Numbered from the stretch's first letter, positions 54,837 to 64,000 are shown. The stretch: 64,000 nucleotides of DNA from Methanomicrobiales archaeon HGW-Methanomicrobiales-3 (GCA_002839605.1 PGYK01000009.1:1-64000); one strand, 5' to 3'. Translations and numbers: made by a program. Notes: generated from the letters alone by a model not told the origin.

Positions 54837-55874
54837 ATGGTCAAAGAACTGTTAGCAAAATTGTCCAATGCCCACGGGGTTTCCGGAAGCGAAGGCAGTG
54901 TAGTTTCGGTAATTAAAAAAGAACTCAAGGGGCACGTGGATGAAATCCGCGAAGATGCGATGGGGAATCTCATTGCCACAAAGAAAGGGAATAGTTTCAA
55001 GGTCATGCTCGCAGCCCACATGGACGAGATCGGGCTGATGGTGAAATATATCGACGACAAGGGTTATATCCGGTTCGTTGCTCTCGGGGGCTGGTATGGT
55101 CCCACCCTGTATAACCAGCGCGTTATCCTGCATGGGGTAAACGGCCCGTGTGTCGGGGTTATTGGCGGAAAACCCCCGCATATGATGGACGATGACGAGC
55201 GCAAGAAAGGAGTGAAGGTTGATGATCTCTTCATCGATGTCGGCGCGGTCAACAGAGAGGAGGTTGTGTATCTCGGGATTGATGTCGGAACCCCCGTTAC
55301 TGTCGACCGTGAGTTTACGGCTCTTGCCAACAGCCGGGTGACCGGAAAAGCTTTTGACAACCGCGCCGGTGTTGCGATGCTCATCAAGACCTTGAAGGAG
55401 GTCCGTTCCCCGCTCACCATCTACGGGGTATTTACCGTGCAGGAGGAAGTCGGTCTCAAGGGAGCCCGCACCTCAGCGTACTCGCTCGATCCTGACTGCG
55501 CCATTGCAACGGATGTCACGATCCCCGGCGATCACCCGGGAATCGAGATGAAAGATGCACCCGTTGCGATGGGCAAGGGCCCGGTTGTGACGGTCGTTGA
55601 TTCCAGTGGCCGAGGGCTCATTGCGAGCCGCAAGGTGGTTGGCTGGCTTAAGGATGCTGCCGATGCCAATAACATCCCCGTTCAACTGGAAGTCGGGAGC
55701 GGCGGGACAACGGATGCAACTGCGATCCATCTCACAAAAGGCGGAATCCCGAGCACCACGGTCAGCATTCCTTCGCGGTATATCCATTCTCCGGTTGAAG
55801 TCATCGATCTCAACGATCTCGAGGCCGGGGTGAACCTGCTCAAGGCTGCGCTGAAGAAGAAACCTATCCTTTAA
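54837..55874 (+). CDS. M42-family aminopeptidase
   Basis: 345 residues. Metal and catalytic motifs: AAHMDEIGLMV, GKAFDNRAGVAML, TVQEEVGLKGAR and a late RYIHSPVEV. It is the TET-type M42 family of large dodecameric aminopeptidases that trims short peptides. It follows the aminotransferase gene with four bases between. Confidence 0.93.
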   Translation: MVKELLAKLSNAHGVSGSEGSVVSVIKKELKGHVDEIREDAMGNLIATKKGNSFKVMLAAHMDEIGLMVKYIDDKGYIRFVALGGWYGPTLYNQRVILHGVNGPCVGVIGGKPPHMMDDDERKKGVKVDDLFIDVGAVNREEVVYLGIDVGTPVTVDREFTALANSRVTGKAFDNRAGVAMLIKTLKEVRSPLTIYGVFTVQEEVGLKGARTSAYSLDPDCAIATDVTIPGDHPGIEMKDAPVAMGKGPVVTVVDSSGRGLIASRKVVGWLKDAADANNIPVQLEVGSGGTTDATAIHLTKGGIPSTTVSIPSRYIHSPVEVIDLNDLEAGVNLLKAALKKKPIL

Positions 55875-55889
55875 AAAAAATCTTTTTTA

Positions 55890-56837
55890 TTATCCTTTTC
55901 CGCCCATGAAGAGGCTGAGCGCAAGCCCCGTTACCAGGGCAACAAGCGCATCGGTCTGGAAGAATGCCGGTGACAGGAGCTGGTCGATGGGGATATTTCC
56001 CCAGAAATGGCCCAGCACGAGGGCGATAATCGTGCCGATAACGATTGCCATTGCCAGGTGGCGGAGGCCGGTTATATAGTTGTTATACGTGAAATGGATA
56101 AAAACAAGGCCGGCGATCAAGAAGATGACAAAGAATGAGAGTCCGACCTGAAACGATGGTGCCGGCATGGTTTTTGACGAGAATACGCCAAACTGGGCGA
56201 TAACCAGGTAGGCAAGAACTGCTCCAAGACTCTTGTCGCTTTTCAGGTTACTGACCGAGATGCTGTCTTTCATGGCCGTGAAAGTTGCACCCATACCTTC
56301 AGGAGCAGGTGCGGTCCCGGAAGGGGGTGGGGATGAAGTTGTTGCCGAGACCGTATCCAGCCCGGCCGATGACTGTAGAGCAGGGGGTTCGGTCTCCAAA
56401 GCGGAGGTACGGGAAGGTTCAAGATCGGGGATGACCGGTGCAGCCCCCGGTGTGCCGGGGGCTTCAGGTTCAGGCTCTGCACGCGCCTCGTGATAGGATC
56501 GGAGCGCGACAAAGAGGGAGGTACTGATGGCAATGAAACCAAGGATGAACCCGATGGCTCCGAAGATGATGGTGTCCTGGGTAAACCCCTCAGTAGTAAC
56601 CTTTCCGTAAAACATAATCACGAACTGCCAGAACGCGAGGGTGACAATGAGAAAGAGGATGGCTTTTTTCAAAAATCCAATGAGGAGTCCGGTAAGCTGG
56701 TTGATGATCACGACCGCGATGAAGAAGGCGATGAGGCTGATGGTAAGGGCAAAGACATCCCCCTGCATGATAGCGGCAGGCATCGTATCGATCAGGTTTG
56801 TGACATACGCGACAATCCCTTCTGGAGAGAGTTCCAT
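55890..56837 (-). CDS. membrane protein with central Pro/Ala-rich linker
   Basis: 315 residues. N-terminal membrane helices (about 25-115) are followed by a disordered acidic Pro/Ala/Ser linker (~120-185), then four more helices to the end (YLVIAQFGVFSS, VGLSFFVIFLIAGLVFI, LAMAIVIGTIIALVLG and DALVALVTGLALSLF). No family recognised. It is convergent with the M42 gene. Confidence 0.7.
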   Translation of the reverse strand: MELSPEGIVAYVTNLIDTMPAAIMQGDVFALTISLIAFFIAVVIINQLTGLLIGFLKKAILFLIVTLAFWQFVIMFYGKVTTEGFTQDTIIFGAIGFILGFIAISTSLFVALRSYHEARAEPEPEAPGTPGAAPVIPDLEPSRTSALETEPPALQSSAGLDTVSATTSSPPPSGTAPAPEGMGATFTAMKDSISVSNLKSDKSLGAVLAYLVIAQFGVFSSKTMPAPSFQVGLSFFVIFLIAGLVFIHFTYNNYITGLRHLAMAIVIGTIIALVLGHFWGNIPIDQLLSPAFFQTDALVALVTGLALSLFMGGKG

Positions 56838-58000
56838 TTCCGGTTCACCTTTTTACTGTGGATTAGATTACGATACCATATAGTTATAGCATCCGCTCAA
56901 TGGGATCTGTCCGTTTTTTTGGGTTCCGGCGCCCGGGCGTAAATTAGTCCGCCTGTCAACCCCAGGATTTCGGGAATGCATTCCATAGTCCCTGTTACCA
57001 ACAGAAGGCCCAGTCGTGAAGGAGATAGTTTGAACCGATCCTTCGGCAAGCCCCGATTGGGTTTTTGCGGAATCGGAGATGATAATTCGTAAAAAACGGG
57101 GTAATATTTGGGGGGAATTTTGGATTTTCCCGTCAGAGATGAGAGACCAAATTGAGTGGTATTCAGGAAGCAAAATTGGGTGGGATATGAGGTTTCTTTT
57201 TATTACCGGGATAAACCGGATTCCGGGGGGCTCGTGAAATACTGCGAGCGTGCGGGTCTCTCCACTATGAAGGCATCAAAAAAACGAGGGACTCACCTCG
57301 CGGTCAAGTGGAGGGGTTACCCCTTGCAATTGATTCAATGGGGTATTCCTTATGCGTGCGAGCCGGTGAGGGGGGCTCGTGAAAAGAAATGCAGCAGGCC
57401 CCCCCCTCCCCCTCCCCCCCCTTCGGCATGGTCCCCGGCTTTTGCGCTCCGCCGGAGATTTCCTGTATGCGGGCATAGCGGATGGGGGGGTACCCCCGCA
57501 GTATTTCAAAGAGGTGGGGGGAGTATCCCCCTCCGGATTTTTTTATTGTGGGGGGAGGGGGGGTACCCTCCCCCGACTCATGGATGAGTAAGGAGCCGGT
57601 TTTTTCGAATCAGGAATCTAACGATCTTCAGTTTTTCCGCCGTTCGATTATCTTGAACATTCAGAACAAAAATGAGAAGGTGGCCGCTTTTCCCATAACT
57701 GGTGGGGGGAGGGGACCCCCACCCACCCCCCATGCCAGGCAGGGGGGGCACCCCCTTACGGAATTTTTTGCATGAGGGGGAGGGGGGGCCCTCCCCCACG
57801 TGTTTTTTATCCGGTTTCCGGTTGGGCCGGTAACGTGGGGGTGTCGTACGCGCAAAATGCCTGCCAGTCTTTTACGCTACCGATTGCAGTTACTGGTTGG
57901 GATTCAACCGATCTACCCGGCGAGGTCCGGGGCAAAGTGTCCGAGCAAATCCCGCGGGCAGGCTCAGTATCGCAAGTAAAAAAATTAAGAAAACTGTAAC
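56838..58000. repeat. gene-free stretch with GC-run repeats
   Basis: No credible gene. Two blocks of C/G runs, at about 57395-57595 and 57700-57810, share sub-units with 4.9-5.3 kb: CCCCCCATGCCAGG, then CACCCCCTTACGGAA, then ATGAGGGGG. Short direct copies of GGGGCTCGTGAAA occur at ~57225 and ~57370. The part before 57150 is ordinary AT-moderate sequence. Confidence 0.55.
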
Positions 58001-58071
58001 GCCCCGGCCGGGACTTGAACCCGGGTCAAAAGCTCCGGAGGCTTCTAGGATGTCCACTACCCTACCGAGGC
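58001..58071 (-). tRNA. tRNA-Arg (anticodon CCG)
   Basis: On the minus strand GCCTCGG pairs with CCGGGGC (one G-U pair). Anticodon stem GAAGC/GCTTT closes loop CTCCGGA with anticodon CCG. The T arm reads CCGGGTTCAAGTCCCGG. No encoded CCA. Confidence 0.92.
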
Positions 58072-58176
58072 ATACGTTGTTACCCTGCATTTGCATGCAA
58101 AGTACCACATAACTAACGCCATGCTGGCTAATAAACCTCACGCTGACGGCCGGGAAAAAGACAGAGATCGCCCGGG

Positions 58177-58506
58177 TCACACGTTCTCAAACGAGAGATC
58201 AGGCTTTTTGTTCACCAGACCGTAGATTAAAAGGCCGATCGCCACCCCCCAGCCCATGATGAGTGCCAGGAGGTAAAGGAAATTTTGCGGGAACGGCGGG
58301 GCAAATTCCCCCATGGCGATCGCGGCAAGGGTGAGCGGGCTGCCGATCCTGCCCGGCACAGGGAATAACGGGAACAGGTACATTGAGGCAACAACGATAA
58401 TGCCGATAAGAACCGGGAACGGATCGGGGCTCCAGGTATAGGTGATATCCTCATCCTGCATCTCCGGCATTCCGGGTCGAGGTCCAGCAGTAGCATCCCA
58501 TTTCAC
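58177..58506 (-). CDS. small membrane protein of unknown function
   Basis: 109 residues, or 94 from an ATG at 58461. Two or three helices: FPVLIGIIVVASMYLFPLFPV, PLTLAAIAMGEFA and LYLLALIMGWGVAIGLLIYGL. It lies 35 bp downstream of hypD on the same strand. Function unknown. Confidence 0.6.
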   Translation of the reverse strand: MKWDATAGPRPGMPEMQDEDITYTWSPDPFPVLIGIIVVASMYLFPLFPVPGRIGSPLTLAAIAMGEFAPPFPQNFLYLLALIMGWGVAIGLLIYGLVNKKPDLSFENV

Positions 58507-58540
58507 AATGGCACTCTCATCTTTTTTTAATACGTAATTT

Positions 58541-59569
58541 CTACTTCTTTTTCATCTGGTACATGTGCCAGATCTTGCATGCGCCTTCGTGGCTTACCAT
58601 GCACGGTCCCACCGGATTACGCGGTGTGCAGACCCGGCCGAAGAGCTTGCAGTCCGAGGGATTGGCAAGCCCCCGCAGGATCTTGTCGCAGCTGCAGGCC
58701 GAGTGCTTGGTGACGTGCTTGAACTCGATAGCGAACTTCTTCTGTGCATCGTACCGCTCAAATTCTTTTTTAAGGCGAAGACCGGAGCCGGGTATGATGG
58801 GAAAACCGCGCCACTCGACATCGGATGGCTCAAAGACCTGGTACATGATCTTCTTTGCCTTGACATTTCCTTCGCGGCTGACCGCTCGCGGATAGGCGTT
58901 ATCCACGCGGGTTGTGCCCTCCTTCACCTGCTTTGCGAGCATCAGGAGGCCGAGCAGGATGTCTTCAGGCTCGAACCCGGCAACAACCTGCGGGACGGGG
59001 AATTCCTCGTACTCCTCGTATCCCATCACTACGCAGACATGGCCCGGGAGCATAAACCCGTCAAGTTTTGCCTCACCCTGCTCAAGCAGCCATTTCATTG
59101 CCGGCGGCACGATGCGGTGGCAGGAGAGGATGGAGAAGTTTTCCGGGGGTTCGGTGAGAAGCATCGCGGCAACCGTCGGGGCGGTGGTCTCGAACCCGAC
59201 CGAGATAAAGACAACTTCTTTATCCGTCTTCTTTGCAATCTCGACTGCCTTGTGGATGCCCTGCACGATCCGTACATCGCCACCGCAGGACTCCAGTGTT
59301 CCCTCCGACCCGGGAACATGGAGGAGATCCCCGTAAGTGGCGACAATACAATCCTTTGATGCCAGGTCAAGTGCTGCATCAATCTCGCCCTGCGGTGTGA
59401 TACAGACCGGGCACCCGGGCCCCATCACTATCTTCAGCTGTTCGGGAAGCAAACTTCGCAGCCCCGAGCGGGCGATTGCTGCCTCGTGCGTGCCGCAGAT
59501 GTGCATGAAGGTCATGTCCCGGTCCACGATCTCATGCAGTTTTGCTGCAATCTCTTTGCCTGTCGCCAT
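58541..59569 (-). CDS. hypD: hydrogenase maturation protein HypD
   Basis: 342 residues. FMHICGTHEAAI, MGPGCPVCITP, FISVGFETTAPT and a C-terminal Fe-S cysteine group (HSACSCDKIL, SDCKLFGRVC and GPCMVSHEGAC) are diagnostic. With HypC it carries Fe(CN)2CO to [NiFe] hydrogenases. Other hyp genes are not in this window. Divergent from mscS by ~47 bp. Confidence 0.96.
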   Translation of the reverse strand: MATGKEIAAKLHEIVDRDMTFMHICGTHEAAIARSGLRSLLPEQLKIVMGPGCPVCITPQGEIDAALDLASKDCIVATYGDLLHVPGSEGTLESCGGDVRIVQGIHKAVEIAKKTDKEVVFISVGFETTAPTVAAMLLTEPPENFSILSCHRIVPPAMKWLLEQGEAKLDGFMLPGHVCVVMGYEEYEEFPVPQVVAGFEPEDILLGLLMLAKQVKEGTTRVDNAYPRAVSREGNVKAKKIMYQVFEPSDVEWRGFPIIPGSGLRLKKEFERYDAQKKFAIEFKHVTKHSACSCDKILRGLANPSDCKLFGRVCTPRNPVGPCMVSHEGACKIWHMYQMKKK

Positions 59570-59615
59570 AACGTTCTCGAAAGTATTAATCGGGATATGG
59601 CATAAGAGTACGGGT

Positions 59616-60647
59616 ATGGATATGAATACAGTCTATGCCGCGGGCATTATCCTTGCCGGCATCGTCATTGCTCTTGTTGCACGCAGGATCGTTGCGTGGC
59701 TAAAAGTGAAAGCAGAAGAGACCGACACGATGTGGGACGATATCGTGATGAAAGCAATCGGAACACCCGTCCAGTTCACCATCGTGGCATTTTTCACCTA
59801 TTATGCTATCACGACTTACACCTCGCTTGCGACGCCGTACCCGATCCTGTCAGACCCGCGCCTCATCACCAGCTTCTGGATCTTCATTGGTGCATGGATC
59901 CTCTCCTCGTTCCTGCACGACATCATCAGCACCTACGGGCGGGCAATCGCCGAGAAGTCCGAGGGTGACTGGGATGACCGGCTCATCGAGCTCCTCGAAC
60001 ATATCACCAAGTATCTTATCTGGTTTGTCGCTCTCTTTGTGATCTTCACGATCTTCCAGATTGATATTGCACCCCTGCTGGCCGGTGCCGGGATCGCAGG
60101 ACTCGCCATCGCTTTGGCTGCGCAGGACATTGTCTCGAACTTCTTCTCAGGCGCCCTCATCACCATCGACAAACCGTTCAAGGTTGGCGACCGGATCATG
60201 ATTGACAAATACATCGGCGATGTCATCTCGGTTGGTCCGCGGAGCACCCGGATCCGGACACTGGAATACCAGGTGGTCACGGTACCGAACAACAAGATCA
60301 CTTCCGAGTATGTCGTGAACTATGTCATGCCCGACCCCAAGCTGAAGATGACCCTGCCTGTCTCGGTTGCTTACGGCACCGACATCGACAAGGTGACAAA
60401 CATCCTGTACGAGATCATCAACGATGCGGTCGAGAAGACCGATTACCTCCTCTCCGACCCGGCTCCGAAAGTATGGTTTATCGAATTCGGGGCATCCGAT
60501 CTCAAATTTGTCATCATCGTCTGGTCCAAAGCATTCAATACCAGTTTTGAAGTGAAAGATACCATCAACCGCCGCATCAATGCCCGCTTTGCCGAAGAAG
60601 GCATAGAGATCCCGTTCCAGCAGGTCGATGTCCACATGCGGACCTGA
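59616..60647 (+). CDS. mscS: small-conductance mechanosensitive channel (MscS)
   Basis: 343 residues from the ATG at 59616; the frame is open upstream over hypD but that part is antisense. Three to four N-terminal helices lead to the pore helix GLAIALAAQDIVSNFFSG and the beta domain LITIDKPFKVGDRIMIDKYIGDV, typical of MscS. A mixed alpha/beta C terminus follows. It releases solutes upon hypo-osmotic shock. It shares a ~47-bp upstream gap with hypD. Confidence 0.93.
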   Translation: MDMNTVYAAGIILAGIVIALVARRIVAWLKVKAEETDTMWDDIVMKAIGTPVQFTIVAFFTYYAITTYTSLATPYPILSDPRLITSFWIFIGAWILSSFLHDIISTYGRAIAEKSEGDWDDRLIELLEHITKYLIWFVALFVIFTIFQIDIAPLLAGAGIAGLAIALAAQDIVSNFFSGALITIDKPFKVGDRIMIDKYIGDVISVGPRSTRIRTLEYQVVTVPNNKITSEYVVNYVMPDPKLKMTLPVSVAYGTDIDKVTNILYEIINDAVEKTDYLLSDPAPKVWFIEFGASDLKFVIIVWSKAFNTSFEVKDTINRRINARFAEEGIEIPFQQVDVHMRT

Positions 60648-60950
60648 TCTTCCCGCATTTTTTTTCAATTTCTTTTCTGGCTGTTCATAAAAAGGCTGCA
60701 CCATCGCAGGTCTGGAATCCCGACGTTCTGCTTCCCGTACGATATGTTCGGAAGCCCCTGACCTGCTTCCGGTCGGTTTATGGAATTCCTGCGCGAAGCA
60801 CAAAAATGGTACAAAAAAACTGAAAAATCCGGTAAAACTCCGCAATGTTTTATAGGGAGTACCAACAACGTAGTTAGGCAACCGGACACGGTGGAGCAGC
60901 ACGCTGTTCTTCTCCCGTGAGATTACGTTCCGGTATGATTCCTGCCAAAT
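60648..60950. other. intergenic stretch before tRNA-Thr
   Basis: No gene. A TATA-like TTTTATAG lies near 60850, about 100 bp before the tRNA, so its link to the tRNA is uncertain. Confidence 0.3.
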
Positions 60951-61023
60951 GCCTATGTGACACAGCCCGGCAGTGTGCCTCCTTGGTAAGGAGGAAGTCC
61001 CGAGTTCAAATCTCGGCATAGGC
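60951..61023 (+). tRNA. tRNA-Thr (anticodon GGU)
   Basis: Ends GCCTATG and CATAGGC pair perfectly. Anticodon stem CCTCC/GGAGG closes TTGGTAA with anticodon GGT. T arm CGAGTTCAAATCTCG. No encoded CCA. Confidence 0.93.
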
Positions 61024-61219
61024 TTGAATTGTTTTATCCGGTTTTTCCAATTGATTGCCCAAACAATCGGTATTTATTTTCCTGTTAAAATGGTATTTCG
61101 ATCTCTGCATTGCCATAAGCAGAGCACTTTTACCACGGTTTCAGCCACATGGTTTTCAGGGAAACGGTGATTGATTCAAGGGGAGTACCTGCCGTTGCAG
61201 GTGAAGCCACTGGTAAGGG

Positions 61220-61462
61220 ATGTCAGCGGAGTCTCATTACCAGATCGCCATCTGCTGTCAGGGAAAAACGCTGCCGGACGGCATCGTCCGGAAGGGTAAG
61301 GGCAAGCCCGAACGTATCGAAGAACTTTTCACGTATCCTCTTCAGCTGGACAGGGTCCGTATGGGCCAGGCACTCACGTGCCGCAAATGTATCGGTCATA
61401 CCCTATTGTTGGCTGATTATACTATCAGGATGAGCCATGGGCAGCGTGAAAGTGAACCGTAA
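61220..61462 (+). CDS. small cysteine-containing protein of unknown function
   Basis: 80 residues starting MSAESHYQIAICCQGKTLPDG. Contains TCRKCIGH, a possible half zinc site, and alternating strand/helix residues. The frame shows normal codon use for this genome. GGTAAGGG just before the ATG may serve as ribosome binding site. It precedes the LysN-like gene by ~65 bp. Confidence 0.5.
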   Translation: MSAESHYQIAICCQGKTLPDGIVRKGKGKPERIEELFTYPLQLDRVRMGQALTCRKCIGHTLLLADYTIRMSHGQRESEP

Positions 61463-61527
61463 CCTTCTTCCCCCGTACATTATTCTTCTTGGAAATACAA
61501 CGGTGCTGGAATAACTCTGGTGAATCC

Positions 61528-62760
61528 ATGAACCCGCAGGAACCTGCCTCACCCGCTCAATTGCGGCTGCATGCACAAAGTGCAATGTTTGCATCCCGGA
61601 TGGCAAAGACCCCGAAGTCCTTCATCCGCGAGATCCTCAAGGTGACCGAAGACCCCCGAATCATCTCCTTTGCCGGGGGACTTCCGAGCCCCGATCTCAT
61701 CGACGTACCGGGGATTACCCGGGCAGCCGGGCAGGTCCTTGCAGCAGAAGGAAAGACAGCGTTACAATATTCCACCACCGAAGGATACCTCCCTCTCCGG
61801 CAGTTCATTGCCAACCGGTATAAAAAACGGCTCGGGCTCGATATCTCTCCTGAAGAGATCCTCATAACGAACGGATCCCAGCAGTGCCTTGACCTCATCG
61901 GCAAGGTCTTTATCGACAAGGATGACAACATCGCCATCGAGCGGCCGGGGTATCTTGGGGCAATCCAGGCATTCTCGCTCTATGAACCCCAATTCCACCC
62001 GGTTATTCTCCACGAGGATGGCCCGGACCTCTCAATGCTCACTGATGTCCTTGAAAAATACCGGCCAAAACTCTTCTACGGCGTCCCAAACTCCCAGAAC
62101 CCGTCCGGTATAACTTATTCTGCCGAAAGGCGCCGGGAAGTTGCCGCAGTTCTTAAGGGAACCGGGACATTCTTTGTCGAAGACGATGCCTACGGGGAAC
62201 TGAATTTCTCAGGGATCTCCCTTCCCTCGATCCGCGAGTATCTTCCCGGGCAGACCATCATCACCGGATCGTTCTCCAAGATCCTTGCACCGGGAATGCG
62301 CCTTGGCTGGATTGTTGCACCCATGGATGTCATGGAACAGATAATTATCGCAAAGCAGGCTTCAGACCTCCACTCCAATTATCTCTGCCAGCGAATCGCG
62401 TACGAATACTTCTCGCACACGGACCTCGATTCCCATATCCGTACCATCCGGTCAACCTATGGCAACCGGTGCAGGCTTATGCAGGATCTCATCCGCGAAC
62501 AATTCCCGGAATCAATCCGGTGCACCCGGCCGGAAGGGGGAATGTTTGTCTGGGTTACCCTTCCGGACGGTATCTCTTCCATGGACGTATTTGATGAAGC
62601 CATCAAAGAGCAGGTCGCGGTCCTGCCCGGCAAACCGTTCTTTATCGATGGCGGGGGGGATAATACCCTGCGGATCAACTTCTCGAACTCGTCAGAGGAG
62701 AAGATCCGTGAAGGTATCGAAAGGCTTGCGCGGGTTATCCGCAGGCTCGGGATTTCCTAA
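61528..62760 (+). CDS. PLP-dependent aminotransferase, LysN-like (2-aminoadipate type)
   Basis: 410 residues from the ATG at 61528, with GGTGA five bases ahead. IISFAGGLPSPDLIDV, ALQYSTTEGYLPLRQFIA, ITNGSQQCLDLIGKVF, GVPNSQNPSGITYS and the lysine site TGSFSKILAPGMRLGW belong to the LysN/MocR catalytic-domain group. There is no fused DNA-binding domain. It moves an amino group between an amino acid and a 2-oxo acid; aminoadipate or aromatic/branched acids are likely. It stands alone. Confidence 0.9.
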   Translation: MNPQEPASPAQLRLHAQSAMFASRMAKTPKSFIREILKVTEDPRIISFAGGLPSPDLIDVPGITRAAGQVLAAEGKTALQYSTTEGYLPLRQFIANRYKKRLGLDISPEEILITNGSQQCLDLIGKVFIDKDDNIAIERPGYLGAIQAFSLYEPQFHPVILHEDGPDLSMLTDVLEKYRPKLFYGVPNSQNPSGITYSAERRREVAAVLKGTGTFFVEDDAYGELNFSGISLPSIREYLPGQTIITGSFSKILAPGMRLGWIVAPMDVMEQIIIAKQASDLHSNYLCQRIAYEYFSHTDLDSHIRTIRSTYGNRCRLMQDLIREQFPESIRCTRPEGGMFVWVTLPDGISSMDVFDEAIKEQVAVLPGKPFFIDGGGDNTLRINFSNSSEEKIREGIERLARVIRRLGIS

Positions 62761-62980
62761 AATATACTGATAACAATCCCAGAACTCTCCTTTTTTAATC
62801 AGGCAAACGGTATAAAAACAGGATTCATAAATGAATACGGATCATAGTTAAGTACCGGAAAGGGTATATGCCGCCGTCATACAACCTGTATAGTGATAAA
62901 AGATCTTCGGAGCTTCGGAGATCCATTGCAGCCGGCATTTCAAAACCATCGATGAGTCCAGACGAGAGGTAGCCATATTC

Positions 62981-64000
62981 ATGAACAAGAGTGATGCGGA
63001 AGCACTGATGCGGCAGGGCATTGAACTCTATGATCTTGGAAAGTTCCAGGAAGCCATAGTCATGTTCGACCGGGGCCTTGCGCTGTTCCCCAATCTCGCA
63101 AAAGCGCATTATTTCAAGGGTATTGCCCTGTATGACCTGGGAAAGTTCGAAGAGGCTATCGAATCGTATGATCGGGCGACCGGTCTCGAACCGCAGGATC
63201 CCAATGCCTGGTACAACAAGGCTGCAACTCTTGCCCAGATGGGCAAAAACGAGGAAGCGCTGGATGCCTGCGAACATCTGCTTGCGATAAAATTCGATAA
63301 TGCCGAGGCATGGATCCTCAAAGGGATAGCACTCTATGAACTTGGCCGGTTCCAGGACGCCATCAGTGCCTACGACCATGCACTCATGGTTGACCCGCGC
63401 CATGCCAAGGTCTATTACAACAAGGGTATTGCCCTTGCCGACATGGGCCGGCACCAGGAAGCAATCGCAGCCTACGATAAAGCCATCGGGATCGTTCCCG
63501 ATTATGCCCGGGCTTTTTACAACAAAGGCATCTCGTTGTACGAGATCAACCGGTTCGATGAGGCGCTTGTCGCGTTCGACAAGGCCTGCCTTTTTGATCC
63601 CGACGACATCTGGGTCTGGTATTACAAGGGTTTCATCCTTGCAAAACAGGACAAGTCTGAAGCTGCAGTCGAAGCAGCAGATACGTTCATCCGCCACGAG
63701 CCCGGCCATGCCGACATCTGGGCGATCAAGGGTATCGCGCTCTACAAGCTTGGCCGGTACGCCGATGCGATCCTGGCCCTCCAGCAGGCAGTCACACTCA
63801 ACCCCGATATGCCGGATGCCCTCCTGCACCTGGGGCTTTCGTATGCCCAGATCTTACGGCATGAGGACGCGATTGAAGCGTTCACAAAAGCGATAGAGGC
63901 CGGCCAGCCCTCTGCTGCGATCCTGTACCAGCGTGGTCTTGCATTCTTCCATCTCAAGAACTACCGTGAGGCACATGCCGATTTTGACCAGGCACTCTCC
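62981..64000 (+). CDS. tetratricopeptide-repeat protein (runs off the window)
   Basis: 340 codons are present and the frame is still open at the window end. It starts at ATG 62981 with GAGGTA upstream. The product is a chain of about ten 34-residue TPR units, each with the pattern A..(Y/W)..KG.AL..LGR..EAI..YD.A; for instance KGIALYDLGKFEEAIESYDRA and KGIALYELGRFQDAISAYDHA. No signal peptide. TPR chains are protein-binding scaffolds. Whether another domain follows cannot be seen. The minus-strand open frame opposite is a shadow of the repeats. Confidence 0.9.
   Translation, partial: MNKSDAEALMRQGIELYDLGKFQEAIVMFDRGLALFPNLAKAHYFKGIALYDLGKFEEAIESYDRATGLEPQDPNAWYNKAATLAQMGKNEEALDACEHLLAIKFDNAEAWILKGIALYELGRFQDAISAYDHALMVDPRHAKVYYNKGIALADMGRHQEAIAAYDKAIGIVPDYARAFYNKGISLYEINRFDEALVAFDKACLFDPDDIWVWYYKGFILAKQDKSEAAVEAADTFIRHEPGHADIWAIKGIALYKLGRYADAILALQQAVTLNPDMPDALLHLGLSYAQILRHEDAIEAFTKAIEAGQPSAAILYQRGLAFFHLKNYREAHADFDQALS

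Noticed and set aside
57156-57799. Open frames on both strands in the 57-kb repeat block
   Set aside because: Low-complexity translations of the G/C-run repeats; no family likeness.
59337-59615. Upstream extension of the mscS frame
   Set aside because: It lies antisense to hypD and adds residues unlike any MscS; the ATG at 59616 fits the family.
62825-63829. Minus-strand open frame of 334 residues at the window end
   Set aside because: Its internal periodicity is the shadow of TPR repeats encoded on the plus strand.
1-64000. CRISPR array or transposase gene
   Set aside because: No regularly spaced direct repeats with unique spacers and no transposase or integrase motif were seen; repeats here are isolated palindromes or mosaic blocks.

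Overview
The window reads as a chromosome segment of a methanogenic archaeon of the Methanomicrobiales, most like Methanoregula or a close relative. This is inferred from gene content and protein style, since no search was possible. Pointers are a complete run of anaerobic (early-cobalt) cobalamin genes, pyruvoyl-dependent arginine decarboxylase, 6-phospho-3-hexuloisomerase, an M42 peptidase, a DUF3821/PEGA surface protein, archaeal tRNAs and weak TATA-type promoters.

Layout. 1-4.7 kb is an AT-rich island of membrane and peptidase genes (rhomboid, M48-type metallopeptidase, zinc-ribbon membrane protein) ending in a stand-alone TIR-domain gene. 4.7-11.3 kb is an accessory region bounded by two direct copies of a ~224-bp GC-rich repeat and ending at tRNA-Leu. 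It holds a secreted S1-type serine protease divergent from a membrane-anchored winged-helix regulator, a DUF4258/YgiT-type toxin-antitoxin pair, and a PIN-domain gene followed by two tandem paralogous small genes. 11.5-18.6 kb has Kup and TrkH potassium transporters, an AI-2E family permease, a TraB family protein and a stand-alone protein with a caspase-like His/Cys pair. 19-26.4 kb has an AIM24-type gene and the tightly overlapping cbiT-L-F-G-H-C-D-E operon. 27-33 kb is a DNA-repair block: a MutY-like glycosylase without Fe-S ligands, mutL and mutS. 33-41.5 kb has housekeeping and orphan enzymes, including a 2H-phosphoesterase/metallophosphoesterase fusion, a HAD-GNAT pair and pdaD.

41.9-50.1 kb is the most striking block. 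One minus-strand operon encodes acetyl-CoA synthase of the bacterial architecture (with the N-terminal domain), both corrinoid Fe-S protein subunits, the ATP-dependent corrinoid activator RACo, a core methionine-synthase-like protein and CooC. It has no CO dehydrogenase subunit and no methyltransferase gene. Together these could draw methyl groups from a corrinoid Fe-S protein for both acetyl-CoA and methionine. 50.3-56.8 kb carries a surface protein, an ACT-ACT-metallo-beta-lactamase fusion, hxlB, an aminotransferase, an M42 peptidase and a membrane protein. 58-64 kb holds tRNA-Arg, hypD, mscS, tRNA-Thr, a LysN-like aminotransferase and a TPR protein that runs off the end.

Gene-free stretches are rich in repeats: (i) a dispersed palindrome whose apical loop is mostly a UNCG tetraloop, with stem covariation between copies; (ii) G/C-run elements with shared sub-units at 5, 7.5, 11 and 57 kb; (iii) an inverted pair of ~75-bp repeats flanking the cobalamin operon; (iv) a ~43-nt conserved hairpin element at 19.9 and 37.0 kb. 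No CRISPR array, rRNA or transposase gene was seen.
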